Positions 17,701 through 25,292 of a DNA stretch of 64,000 nucleotides are shown one piece after another. Numbering within the stretch: the stretch's first letter is position 1; every line of letters begins with the position of its first letter. The stretch is from assembly GCF_022811645.1 (NCBI RefSeq), contig NZ_CP094534.1:1054001-1118000 (forward strand), written 5' to 3'. The position numbers were made by a program, and so were the translations under genes. The notes beneath the pieces are model-generated. The model was not told the DNA's origin. It did no database searches and saw only the letters and a list, made by a program, of their open reading frames with translations. The stretch comes from Hymenobacter monticola. Lineage in GTDB: Bacteria > Bacteroidota > Bacteroidia > Cytophagales > Hymenobacteraceae.

Positions 17701-19158
17701 CTACTCCACCTTTGCCGCCCGTTGGGCAGCGCCGCCCTGGTGCAGGATGAGCTGGGCCACCTGGCCGCTGGTGTTTTTGGCAAATTCGACCTGCGCGGGC
17801 ACCCCCTTCAGCGAAAAAAGCACGGGCGAGGCGGCTACGGTTTCAAACTCCGACTGTCCGGTAGCTTGCACGAAGAGCTGGCCCGCCCGCTCCCGCACCG
17901 TGATGCGGAAGCTCGGCGACAGCTCGTACACGCCCACGTAGGTACCAAGCACAGCGGCGCTCACGGCCACCGGCGCGCCGGCAGCAGCCGGCCCGGCCAC
18001 AGACACTGGCGCCGCGGCCGGCTGGTGGTGCATAATGCGCAGCAGGCCGCGGCGCAGCTCACCCAGCGACTGGCTGTTGTGGTTATCGAGCAGCACAATC
18101 ACCTGCTGGCTCTGGGGCACCCGCACCAGAAAGGAGCTGAAGCCGTTGATGCCGCCGTTGTGCTCTTGAATGAGTGAGGTGTCGGCCTCGGCCCCGATTT
18201 TAGCCTTGAACACCATCCAGCCATAAGCGTAGTTCTTGAGCACGGGCGTGAACAGCTGCTTCTTGCTGGCTTCCGTCAGCACTTTGCCTGCATCCAGCGC
18301 CTGGCTCCAGCGGTATAAGTCCGAAGCGGTGGAGGTGATGGCGCCGGCCGCGTAGGGCACCGTCAGGTCGATGGGCGGAGTGGGCACCAGGCCGTTGGGC
18401 GTGGCTTGGTAGCCGGCGGCGCGGCGCGGGTCGGCGGCTTCCACCACGTCTAGGGAAGTGGCTTTCAGCTTAAACGGCCGGGCAATGTTTTCTTGAAAAA
18501 CCTGGGCGTAGGGCTTGCCGGTTACCCTTTCGATGATTGCTCCCAGCAACACGTAGTTTGAGTTGCTGTAGCGGTACTGGGTGCCGGGCGCAAACTCCAG
18601 CGGCAAACCCGAGAACAAAGCCACCAGCTGCGCGGGCTCTTGGTGGCTGCGCATCACGGCCGGGAAGGTGGGCAGGGCGGTGTAGTCGGGCAGGCCGGCG
18701 GTGTGCGACAATAGCTGGTGCACGGTAATCTGGCTGCCGGCGGGCTGGGGGTAGCTGGGGAGGTAATCGGCCACCTTGCCGTCGAGCCGGAGCTTGCCCT
18801 GCTCCGCCAGCTGCAGTACCAGCGCAGCCGTAAATTGCTTGGTGAGCGAGCCGATGCGAAACTTGGTTTCGGGCGTGTTCGGTGTGCCTTTGTCGCGGTT
18901 GGCCAAGCCGTAGCCTTTTTGCAGCACTACTTTGCCCTGGTCGGCCACCAGCACGGTGCCCATGAACAGGCCGGCTTTCTCGTATTGCCGCACGTAGTCG
19001 TCGAGCTGCTGAGCCAGGGGAGCGGCGGGAGTGGCAGCAGTAGCCGGGGGCGCTGCCATAGCCGCAGCGGTGGGTTGTGCCTGTAGAATGGAATTGGCCA
19101 CTAAGCTGAGCAGCAAAGTGCCGGTGCAGGCAACACGGAGGCGGAATGCTTTTTTCAT
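17701..19158 (-). CDS. Serine hydrolase of the beta-lactamase/PBP superfamily
   Basis: 485 residues with signal peptide (about 1-28). The class C beta-lactamase fold is marked by SLTK (Ser104, Lys107, nucleophile motif SxxK), YSN (197-199, YxN) and HNGG (about 325, the HxG motif). A C-terminal beta domain (about 385-485) resembles that of D-aminopeptidases and Pab87-like proteases. Members cleave D-amino acid peptides, esters or cell-wall fragments; true beta-lactamase activity cannot be assumed. The start at 19158 begins the signal peptide, so an in-frame start at 19227 is rejected. Its own promoter lies just upstream. Confidence 0.88.
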   Translation of the reverse strand: MKKAFRLRVACTGTLLLSLVANSILQAQPTAAAMAAPPATAATPAAPLAQQLDDYVRQYEKAGLFMGTVLVADQGKVVLQKGYGLANRDKGTPNTPETKFRIGSLTKQFTAALVLQLAEQGKLRLDGKVADYLPSYPQPAGSQITVHQLLSHTAGLPDYTALPTFPAVMRSHQEPAQLVALFSGLPLEFAPGTQYRYSNSNYVLLGAIIERVTGKPYAQVFQENIARPFKLKATSLDVVEAADPRRAAGYQATPNGLVPTPPIDLTVPYAAGAITSTASDLYRWSQALDAGKVLTEASKKQLFTPVLKNYAYGWMVFKAKIGAEADTSLIQEHNGGINGFSSFLVRVPQSQQVIVLLDNHNSQSLGELRRGLLRIMHHQPAAAPVSVAGPAAAGAPVAVSAAVLGTYVGVYELSPSFRITVRERAGQLFVQATGQSEFETVAASPVLFSLKGVPAQVEFAKNTSGQVAQLILHQGGAAQRAAKVE

Positions 19159-19208
19159 GACGGGGCAGGTGAAGATGTGAGTGCTGAGTTTGTTGTTGAG
19201 TTCTGTGG

Positions 19209-19237
19209 CAAACCTAGACCCGCCCAAACTGCCCCAA
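19209..19237 (-). promoter_or_regulatory. Promoter of the serine hydrolase gene
   Basis: Minus strand TTG, 18 bases, TAGGTTTG: an exact TAnnTTTG -7 element about 50 bases upstream of the start codon. Confidence 0.55.
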
Positions 19238-19432
19238 ATACTTAATCAACCAACCCCAACCGGGCCGGCGGCAACGCCCTTTTTTTAGCCTTCAACCCCT
19301 TGCCTGCTTCTACCAACCGGCAACCGGATGCCGGGTCTGGCGTTGGTGGTGTGGCTGTCGGCGTTGCGCTAGCCGGGCAGGGCGTTGGTTGAATGCCGAC
19401 GCGGCGCCTTTCGGCTTTTCCTACCTTTCGGC

Positions 19433-20629
19433 GTGGAAAATTCCCTTCTTTCGCCTACGTCTGCTGCTTCTGCATCGGCCGCTTCTGAGCAGCTGCCGCC
19501 GGCCCGCCCCCACGGTACCGGCCCGGCCTGGTGGCGCCCGGCGCCCGACAACACCCCCATTCCGTGGTGGGTGCACGCGCTGCTGGTGGCCGTGCTGCTG
19601 GCCCTCGATGGCCTGCTCTACTACGCCATGCGCCTCAACCCCAAAAACACCGTGAAACTCGACGCGGTGTGGGTGGTGCGCAATCTGGCCCTTGACGGCG
19701 TCACGGCGTTGCTGTTTTACTGGAATTGGCTGGCGGTGTTTCCGCGCACGCTGTCGCAGGGGCGCGTGGGTCGCTATTTCCTGGAAGCGCTGGTCTGGGC
19801 GGCGGTATTTTCGCTGCTGCGCATCACGGTTTCAGACATGGTTTACCGCGTGATGAACGGCAGCCATCCGGGCCTGGATTCCTACAACTGGGGGCTGTGG
19901 GCCGGGCTGCTGCTGGGTGGACTGCTCACGATGGGCGCCAGCTCGGGCGTCCGCATCACCCTCGACTACCTGCACGGCCAACGCCAGCGCCGCGAACTGG
20001 AACGCCAGCACCTGCTCACCGAGCTGGGCATGCTCAAAACCCAAATCAACCCGCACTTTTTGTTCAACACCCTCAACAACATCTACTCCCTCACCAGCCG
20101 CAAGTCGGACCGCGCCCCGGAAGCCGTGCTGCGCCTGGCCGAAAGCATGCGCTACCTGCTCTACGACAGCAGCGCCGACGCCGTGACCCTGAGCCAGGAG
20201 CTCACTCACCTGCGCAGCTTCCTCGACCTGCAGCGCCTGCGCCTGCCCGCCGCCGAGGCCGCTACGGCGATTGTCCTCAACGTCTACGGCCCCGTGGAGG
20301 CCGCCCCACCCGTGGCCCCGCTCCTGCTGCTGCCCCTGGTCGAGAATGCCTTCAAGCACGGCGACCTTGCCGCCCGCCCCGAAGCCATCCGCATCGAGCT
20401 CGAAGTAGACGGCGCCGAGTTGCGCTTCTCCGTGCACAACTACGTGGCCGCCATCGCCGACCTGCCGCGCCAGCCCGGCGGCCTCGGCCTGCACAACCTG
20501 CGCCGCCGCCTGGAGCTGCTGTACCCGGAGCGCCACGCGCTGCACGTCCGCACCTTGCCTGGCGAATATGCGGTGGAATTGGTGCTACAGCTTGATGGGA
20601 ATGAGCATGTTTTGCGGAATTCGTTTTGA
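19433..20629 (+). CDS. LytS-like sensor histidine kinase
   Basis: About 398 residues from the GTG at 19433 (an upstream in-frame TTG at 19385 is less likely). Four predicted membrane helices (about residues 45-170) lead to a short coiled coil and the His_kinase domain of the LytS/YehU family. The phospho-acceptor box is QINPHFLFNTLNNI (about 203-216), and the ATP-lid N-box is LLPLVENAFKHG. There is no separate extracellular sensor domain, so the stimulus is probably membrane-related. It is followed by a LytTR regulator gene 151 bases downstream, the expected partner. Confidence 0.88.
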   Translation: MENSLLSPTSAASASAASEQLPPARPHGTGPAWWRPAPDNTPIPWWVHALLVAVLLALDGLLYYAMRLNPKNTVKLDAVWVVRNLALDGVTALLFYWNWLAVFPRTLSQGRVGRYFLEALVWAAVFSLLRITVSDMVYRVMNGSHPGLDSYNWGLWAGLLLGGLLTMGASSGVRITLDYLHGQRQRRELERQHLLTELGMLKTQINPHFLFNTLNNIYSLTSRKSDRAPEAVLRLAESMRYLLYDSSADAVTLSQELTHLRSFLDLQRLRLPAAEAATAIVLNVYGPVEAAPPVAPLLLLPLVENAFKHGDLAARPEAIRIELEVDGAELRFSVHNYVAAIADLPRQPGGLGLHNLRRRLELLYPERHALHVRTLPGEYAVELVLQLDGNEHVLRNSF

Positions 20630-20639
20630 CCTGGAGCCT

Positions 20640-20670
20640 CACCCCCGGCCCCTCTCCCTGGGGAGAGGGG
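20640..20670. repeat. Short GC-rich hairpin in kinase-regulator gap
   Basis: CCCCTCTCCC and GGGAGAGGGG pair around TG, preceded by TCACCCCCGG. It is a dispersed-repeat type of sequence and does not have a T run, so the kinase and regulator could still be co-transcribed. Confidence 0.6.
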
Positions 20671-20780
20671 AGCCTTATGCCAGCGCAAGACCGGTGCCCC
20701 CTCAGGGGGTCAGGGCGTGAGGGCCCACGCCTGAACGCAGCCCGCATGACGTTCTTTGAAGCCTACCAACTCTTATTCCC

Positions 20781-21533
20781 ATGCAACGCCTAACCTGCGC
20801 CATTCTTGATGACGAACCGCTGGCCCTCGAGCTGCTGACCGACTACTGCGCTCAGGTGCCTTTCCTGGAGCTGCGCGGTCAGTTTCACGACGCGCTGGCC
20901 GGCCTGGCTTTCCTGCAGGATAACCCGGTGGATGTCGTGTTCATGGACATTCACATGCCGCGCCTCACCGGCCTGCAACTGGTGCAGCTGCTGCCCGCGC
21001 CAGCGCCCCGCATCATCTTCACCACCGCCTACGACCAGTACGCCGTGCAGAGCTACACCCTGAACGCGGCCGACTACCTCCTGAAACCCATCGCCTTCGA
21101 CCGCTTTTTGCAAGCCGTGAGCAAGGTGCGCCAAGCGCTGCCGAGTAGCTCAGTGGCCTCGGTTGCGACCGTTCCGGAAGTGCCCGCGCCAACTCCAACA
21201 CCCGCGCCGGCCGATGCCATGTTTGTGAAGAACGAGCACCGGCTGCAGCGCGTGGCTTTCGATAACATTCTTTATATAGAGGGCATGAAGGAATACCTGC
21301 TGCTGCACACCGCCAGCGCCGGCAAAATTCTCACCCTGCAGTCCTTCCGCCGCGTGGAGGAAGTGCTGCCGCCCGAGCGGTTTGCCCGTATCCATAAGTC
21401 ATTCCTCGTAGCTCTCAGCCGCATCGAGCACGTGGAGCGCGGCAAGGTGCAGGTGGCCGGCCGCCTGCTGCCCGTGGGCGACACCTACCGCGAGTCGTTT
21501 GCCGAGCTGATTCGGGCGCATAATCAGCTGTGA
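20781..21533 (+). CDS. LytTR-family response regulator
   Basis: 250 residues. The receiver domain (1-115) has the acidic pair Asp10/Asp11, phospho-acceptor Asp56 (VVFMDIHMP), a TTAYDQYAVQSY switch region and the conserved Lys in LLKPIAF. A proline-rich linker leads to a LytTR DNA-binding domain (about 150-245: LYIEGMKEYLLLHT, then RIHKSFLVALSRIEHV). It is the partner of the upstream LytS-like kinase. Targets are not visible. Confidence 0.93.
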   Translation: MQRLTCAILDDEPLALELLTDYCAQVPFLELRGQFHDALAGLAFLQDNPVDVVFMDIHMPRLTGLQLVQLLPAPAPRIIFTTAYDQYAVQSYTLNAADYLLKPIAFDRFLQAVSKVRQALPSSSVASVATVPEVPAPTPTPAPADAMFVKNEHRLQRVAFDNILYIEGMKEYLLLHTASAGKILTLQSFRRVEEVLPPERFARIHKSFLVALSRIEHVERGKVQVAGRLLPVGDTYRESFAELIRAHNQL

Positions 21534-21540
21534 GATGGTG

Positions 21541-21780
21541 GATTGGTGGGTTGATGGAGTGGCGGGTTGTCATTGCGAGCGAAGCGCGGCAATCCGTCCT
21601 CTCCATGTGACCAGCTTTGAAACGTGACAAAGCCAAGCAAAAAGCCCCGGCACCATTGCGGTGCCGGGGCTTTCTGGTAAAAGAGTGTGTCTGGAATTTA
21701 CAGGACGGATTAGCTACGCTGTCCTTCGGGTGCTACGGCCTGCGGCCGCAATGACACCCACCATTCCGCCAACTCACCAA
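21541..21780. repeat. Nested inverted repeat around a terminator
   Basis: The left arm (about 21541-21600) contains GTCATTGCGAGCGAAGCG and CAATCCGTCCT. The right arm (about 21700-21780) contains their complements (AGGACGGATT, GCCGCAATGAC), plus matching GGATTGGTGGGTTG-like flanks. The terminator hairpin sits in the middle. The whole behaves like a mobile intergenic element placed between convergent genes. Confidence 0.6.
21641..21673. terminator. Bidirectional terminator between lytTR gene and wrbA
   Basis: Perfect stem AAAGCCCCGGCACC with GGTGCCGGGGCTTT around ATTGC, with A-rich sequence on the left side. Confidence 0.85.
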
Positions 21781-21784
21781 TCCG

Positions 21785-22399
21785 CTACTTCGCGGCCAGC
21801 TTCTTGGCGATTTCCGAGGTGTGCTTGCCCTGGAAGCGGGCGCCTTCGAGCTCGTTTTCGCTGGGCTGACGCTCGCCCTGGCCGCCGGCCACGGTGCTAG
21901 CGCCGTAGGGCGTGCCGCCGGTCACTTCGTGGTGGCCCATCTGGCCCTGCCAGGCGTAGGGCAGGCCCACAATCACAAAGCCGTGGTGCAGCAGTTCGGT
22001 GTGGAAGCTGCGGATGGTGGTTTCCTGGCCGCCGTGCTGGGTGGCGGTGCTCACAAACACGCCGCCGACTTTGCCCACCAGCGCGCCCTTGGCCCACAGG
22101 CCGCCGGTGCTGTCCATGAAGGCCTGCATCTGGCCGCAGAGGTTGCCGTAGCGGGTGGGCGTGCCGAAGATGATGGCGTCGTACTCCACCAGTTCGTTGG
22201 GCGTGGCCACGGGCACGTGCGCGAAAGCCTGCTGGGCGCCGGTGGCGCCGGTTTGGTCCAGAATTTCTTTGGAAAGCGTTTCGGGCACGCGCTTCACCAC
22301 CACTTCGTTGCCTTCTATCTGGCGGGCACCTTCGGCCACGGCTTCGGCCAGCTTCCAAACGTGGCCATAGGTGGAGTAAAACAGCACAAGGGTCTTCAT
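21785..22399 (-). CDS. wrbA: NAD(P)H:quinone oxidoreductase WrbA
   Basis: 204 residues with flavodoxin-like fold. FMN phosphate loop: [14 protein letters not shown] (residues 9-22). Other WrbA hallmarks are [17 protein letters not shown] (about 79-95), [16 protein letters not shown] (about 113-128) and [17 protein letters not shown] (about 160-176). It reduces quinones by two electrons and protects against redox stress. A perfect palindrome about 90 bases upstream is a candidate operator. Confidence 0.95.
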   Translation of the reverse strand: MKTLVLFYSTYGHVWKLAEAVAEGARQIEGNEVVVKRVPETLSKEILDQTGATGAQQAFAHVPVATPNELVEYDAIIFGTPTRYGNLCGQMQAFMDSTGGLWAKGALVGKVGGVFVSTATQHGGQETTIRSFHTELLHHGFVIVGLPYAWQGQMGHHEVTGGTPYGASTVAGGQGERQPSENELEGARFQGKHTSEIAKKLAAK

Positions 22400-22490
22400 G
22401 CGAAAGGGGTTTAAGGGGTTGAAAAAGGAAATAGTTTAGACAAGCTGATTCAGTACGCGCCGGCAAAAAATAAGGCCGGAGCCGAGCCAA

Positions 22491-22512
22491 TATCAATGTA
22501 CCTACATTGATA
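22491..22512. promoter_or_regulatory. Perfect palindrome, candidate operator
   Basis: TATCAATGTA and its exact complement are separated by CC. It lies in the divergent gap between wrbA and the sigma factor gene, within a 160-base AT-rich promoter region. Size and symmetry fit a dimeric repressor such as MarR or HxlR types, which often control quinone reductases; the regulator is not in the window. Confidence 0.6.
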
Positions 22513-22609
22513 ATACCGCTAAGCGTCCTCGAAGGTTACTAATCAGGCATTAAATATATTCGACGATGGATTGGTGTCTGGCTTTGCTTCAGCTTTTGTT
22601 TTGGGAGGT

Positions 22610-22659
22610 TTGCAACGGGCTTGCAACCATTCGGCGCGGGCTTGCATCTCCCTTGCAAC
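22610..22659. promoter_or_regulatory. Four helically phased TTGCA(A/T)C repeats
   Basis: Copies begin at 22610, 22621, 22642 and 22653, so steps are 11, 21 and 11 bases. All lie on one face of the helix. They lie 110-160 bases upstream of the ECF sigma gene. Nothing else is seen in this 370-base gap apart from this and the palindrome at 22491. Confidence 0.55.
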
Positions 22660-22768
22660 ACGCCCCCTGCGGGGCGGGCTTCCCTGGCTCGACTCGCCTT
22701 TCCATGCTGCAAAAAATGACCTTCTCTGCTACCTTCTCCCTCGCCGGCTCGGGTTACCGGCTGCCGGC

Positions 22769-23428
22769 ATGAGCGCCGCCACCTGGTTTGCCTTCGGCGC
22801 CGACGACGTGCTGCCCGACCAAGCGGCCCAGCCCGTGGCGCCGCGCCTCACCGCCAGCCGCCACTCGGCCGTGACCAGCCCGCCCACCGAAGCCGAGCTG
22901 ATTGACGGCTGCCTGCGCGGCCGCCAGCTGGCCCAGAAGCTGCTCTACGACAAGTACGCCGGCAAGATGATGGCTGTGTGCCTGCGCTACGCCCAAACCA
23001 CCTTCGAGGCCGAAGACGTGCTGCAGGAAGGCTTCCTCACGGTGTTCCGCACGCTGGCCAGCTTCCGGCGCGAGTGCCCGCTGGAATTCTGGATTCGCCG
23101 TATCATGATTAACGCGGCCCTGCGCCAGCACCGCCGCAACGCCTCGCTGGTGGCGGTGAGCGACGGCGAATATCCCGAGACGCTGTCGAGCGAGGAATTC
23201 ACGCTCAGCAACTACAATTTTCAGGAATTATTGGCGATGGTGCAGGAGCTAGCACCGCGCTACCGGATGGTCTTCAACCTTTACGCCATTGAAGGCTATA
23301 CGCATAAGGAAATCGGCGAATTATTAGGTATCACCGAGGGCACGAGCAAGTCGCAATATTCTCGGGCCCGCGTCATCTTGCAAACTAAATTGGAGCGCCT
23401 GAGCGCGCCCCCCCGCCATGTCAGCTAA
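22769..23428 (+). CDS. ECF-type RNA polymerase sigma factor
   Basis: 219 residues. Region 2 (about 60-120) has LLYDKYAGKMMAVCLRY, AEDVLQEGFLTVF and FWIRRIMINAALR. Region 4 (about 155-210) has LAPRYRMVFNLYAIEGY and HKEIGELLGITEGTSKSQYSRAR, cited in parts. There is no region 1.1 or 3. The ATG at 22769 is chosen; an open frame to 22571 upstream has no sigma similarity. The stop codon overlaps the start of the next gene by 11 bases, so the two are translationally coupled, as sigma and anti-sigma genes usually are. Confidence 0.9.
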   Translation: MSAATWFAFGADDVLPDQAAQPVAPRLTASRHSAVTSPPTEAELIDGCLRGRQLAQKLLYDKYAGKMMAVCLRYAQTTFEAEDVLQEGFLTVFRTLASFRRECPLEFWIRRIMINAALRQHRRNASLVAVSDGEYPETLSSEEFTLSNYNFQELLAMVQELAPRYRMVFNLYAIEGYTHKEIGELLGITEGTSKSQYSRARVILQTKLERLSAPPRHVS

Positions 23429-25115
23429 TCCTATCGACGATAACGCTACGCCCAAAAACACCGGCAGCCTGGAAGACCTGTTTCGCCACCACCTGGGCGA
23501 GGAGGCCGCCGTGCCCCCGCGCCCCATGCTGTGGGACCAGATTGACAACTCCCTGCTGATTCGGCAAAACGAAAGCTACCGCAAACGCCTCACGGCCACC
23601 CGCTGGGTGGCCGCGGCCAGCCTGCTGCTGGCCACGCTGGCCGGCACCGGCTGGTGGACCCAGCACGACGGCGGCTTCGGCGGTGCCGAAGTGGCCACGG
23701 TAACAGGCCCGGCCGCCTCGCGCAATGGCCAGCAAGCCAGTACAACAGCGGCTTCGACCAAACAGGCCGTAGCTGTCAACGGCAGCTTAAACGGTGTAGC
23801 CAGCCGGCCGGCCACCACGGCACCGGCCGGCGCCGCACCCGGCGCCGCACCCGGCGCCGCGGGCATAGTCGCTGCTTCAGAAGCTGGCTTGAATGGCCGT
23901 AGCAGCGCTACCGCACCGACTTATGCAGCGAATGTTGCACCGGCCGGTACCGGTTTCGGGGCCGCTTCGGTTCGTGGCGGCTTTGAGCGCAATGCCCACG
24001 CCACCGTCGGCCGCAGCACCCGTGCCGCTCAGCCGTTGGCCAACGGCAGCCGCTTCGAAAACGCCAGCCGCGCCATTGTTGCCCAAACCCAACAGACGCC
24101 CGCAGCCACTGCCGGCACCACGGAAACCGGGCTACTGGCTGCCGGAGCCGCGCCGGCTGGCACCGTTTCAGCCAATGGTGTTGCGGCTACTGGCGGAGCC
24201 AGTTCCAGCCTCGCCACGGAAGAAACGGGTACTGCTTCGGCAGCATCGATGCCCTCTTCGACTGCAATTGCTTCGCAGCAGGTGGGCTTTCTCGCTGCCC
24301 GGCCGGCGGCCCTCAGCCTGCTGACGGGCGCCACGCTGCCCAAAGGCCTGTCCCCGGTGGCGTTGCCCGAGCCCACGCCGGCTGCCGACTTCAGCAAGTG
24401 GCACTACAGTGCCAGCTACGCGGCCTCGGTTTTCAACCCGAACGTGAACTTCTCGCGGGCCGGCATCGAGCCCGAGTTTGGCTACAATCCCGCCCTGGGT
24501 CCCGATTCGCCGGCCCTAACCGAAGCCGCCGCCGCCCAATACCGCGAAAACCTGCGCCCGGGCCTGAGCCAGCGCATTGCGCTGCTGGCCACGCGCCACC
24601 TCAAGGGCCACTGGTCGGCCAGCACGGGTTTGGAGTTCAGCCAGTCTACGGCTAAATCGGCCTCTACTGCGGCCTTTGTAGGCGAGCAGCTCTATGACCT
24701 GGGCTCGTTCACCAACGGCCAGATGCGCACCACGGACTTCCAATACCGCATGGGCAGTGTGCCCCTGCAAGTAACCTACTCCAACCCCGTGAAGCGCGGC
24801 TGGAGCCTTTACGGCCGCTTAGGCGGTGTAGTGAGCGCCCTGCTAGGAGCTCGCAGCGCCGTAGAAGGCGAGCCGGAAGCTACCAAAACCTATTCGGCGT
24901 TTTCGGCCGGCATGCCCTACCGCCTGGTGCTGGGCAGCGTGCGCGGTGCGGCGGGCGCGCAGTTCCGCCCCGTGGCCGGCAATTGGGCCTTCACCCTGGG
25001 CCCCGTGGCCGAGTTTGGCCTGACGCCCCTCAACGCCCACCCCGCTCAGAGCTTCATGGCCCAAAGCCGCCCCTACAGCTTTGGCATGGAAGCCGGCGTG
25101 GAGTTCGGTCGGTAA
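23418..25115 (+). CDS. Probable dual-membrane-spanning anti-sigma factor
   Basis: 565 residues in four parts. First, a short cytoplasmic N-terminus (about 1-60), with SLEDLFRHHLGE and an acidic/aromatic helix able to hold a sigma factor. Second, one inner-membrane helix (about 63-80). Third, a 220-residue Ala/Gly/Thr/Ser-rich low-complexity stretch (about 85-305). Fourth, a C-terminal domain (about 310-565) of alternating amphipathic strands ending VEFGR, like an outer-membrane beta-barrel. This matches the architecture reported for Dma proteins of Bacteroides, where one polypeptide spans both membranes and controls an ECF sigma factor. The 11-base overlap with the sigma gene supports this. 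The alternative is a plain membrane protein of unknown role. Confidence 0.7.
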   Translation: MSANPIDDNATPKNTGSLEDLFRHHLGEEAAVPPRPMLWDQIDNSLLIRQNESYRKRLTATRWVAAASLLLATLAGTGWWTQHDGGFGGAEVATVTGPAASRNGQQASTTAASTKQAVAVNGSLNGVASRPATTAPAGAAPGAAPGAAGIVAASEAGLNGRSSATAPTYAANVAPAGTGFGAASVRGGFERNAHATVGRSTRAAQPLANGSRFENASRAIVAQTQQTPAATAGTTETGLLAAGAAPAGTVSANGVAATGGASSSLATEETGTASAASMPSSTAIASQQVGFLAARPAALSLLTGATLPKGLSPVALPEPTPAADFSKWHYSASYAASVFNPNVNFSRAGIEPEFGYNPALGPDSPALTEAAAAQYRENLRPGLSQRIALLATRHLKGHWSASTGLEFSQSTAKSASTAAFVGEQLYDLGSFTNGQMRTTDFQYRMGSVPLQVTYSNPVKRGWSLYGRLGGVVSALLGARSAVEGEPEATKTYSAFSAGMPYRLVLGSVRGAAGAQFRPVAGNWAFTLGPVAEFGLTPLNAHPAQSFMAQSRPYSFGMEAGVEFGR

Positions 25116-25121
25116 GAACGA

Positions 25122-25197
25122 GTACCCCGAAGCTCCTGCTTCGGCCCGGGCGAACATCAACCGTTCAACGCGGGCCGGAGCAGGAGCTTCGGGGTAC
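25122..25197. repeat. 26-base inverted repeat after the anti-sigma gene
   Basis: Arms starting GTACCCCGAAGCTCCTGCTT pair with the mirror arm with one mismatch in 26, around a 24-base loop. It lies between the anti-sigma gene and uvrB and may act as terminator or REP-like element. Confidence 0.8.
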
Positions 25198-25292
25198 AAG
25201 TTGTGTCATACTTTTCCTCGCTTCCCGCGAAACCCAATTTCCTCCGTTATGGTTAAGGTAGGCTGAGCATTTCGGCCTACCTTTCCCGTTGC

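Noticed and set aside
22571..22768. 66-residue N-terminal extension of the sigma factor
   Set aside because: No sigma similarity, and it covers the phased repeats; the ATG at 22769 fits the family better.
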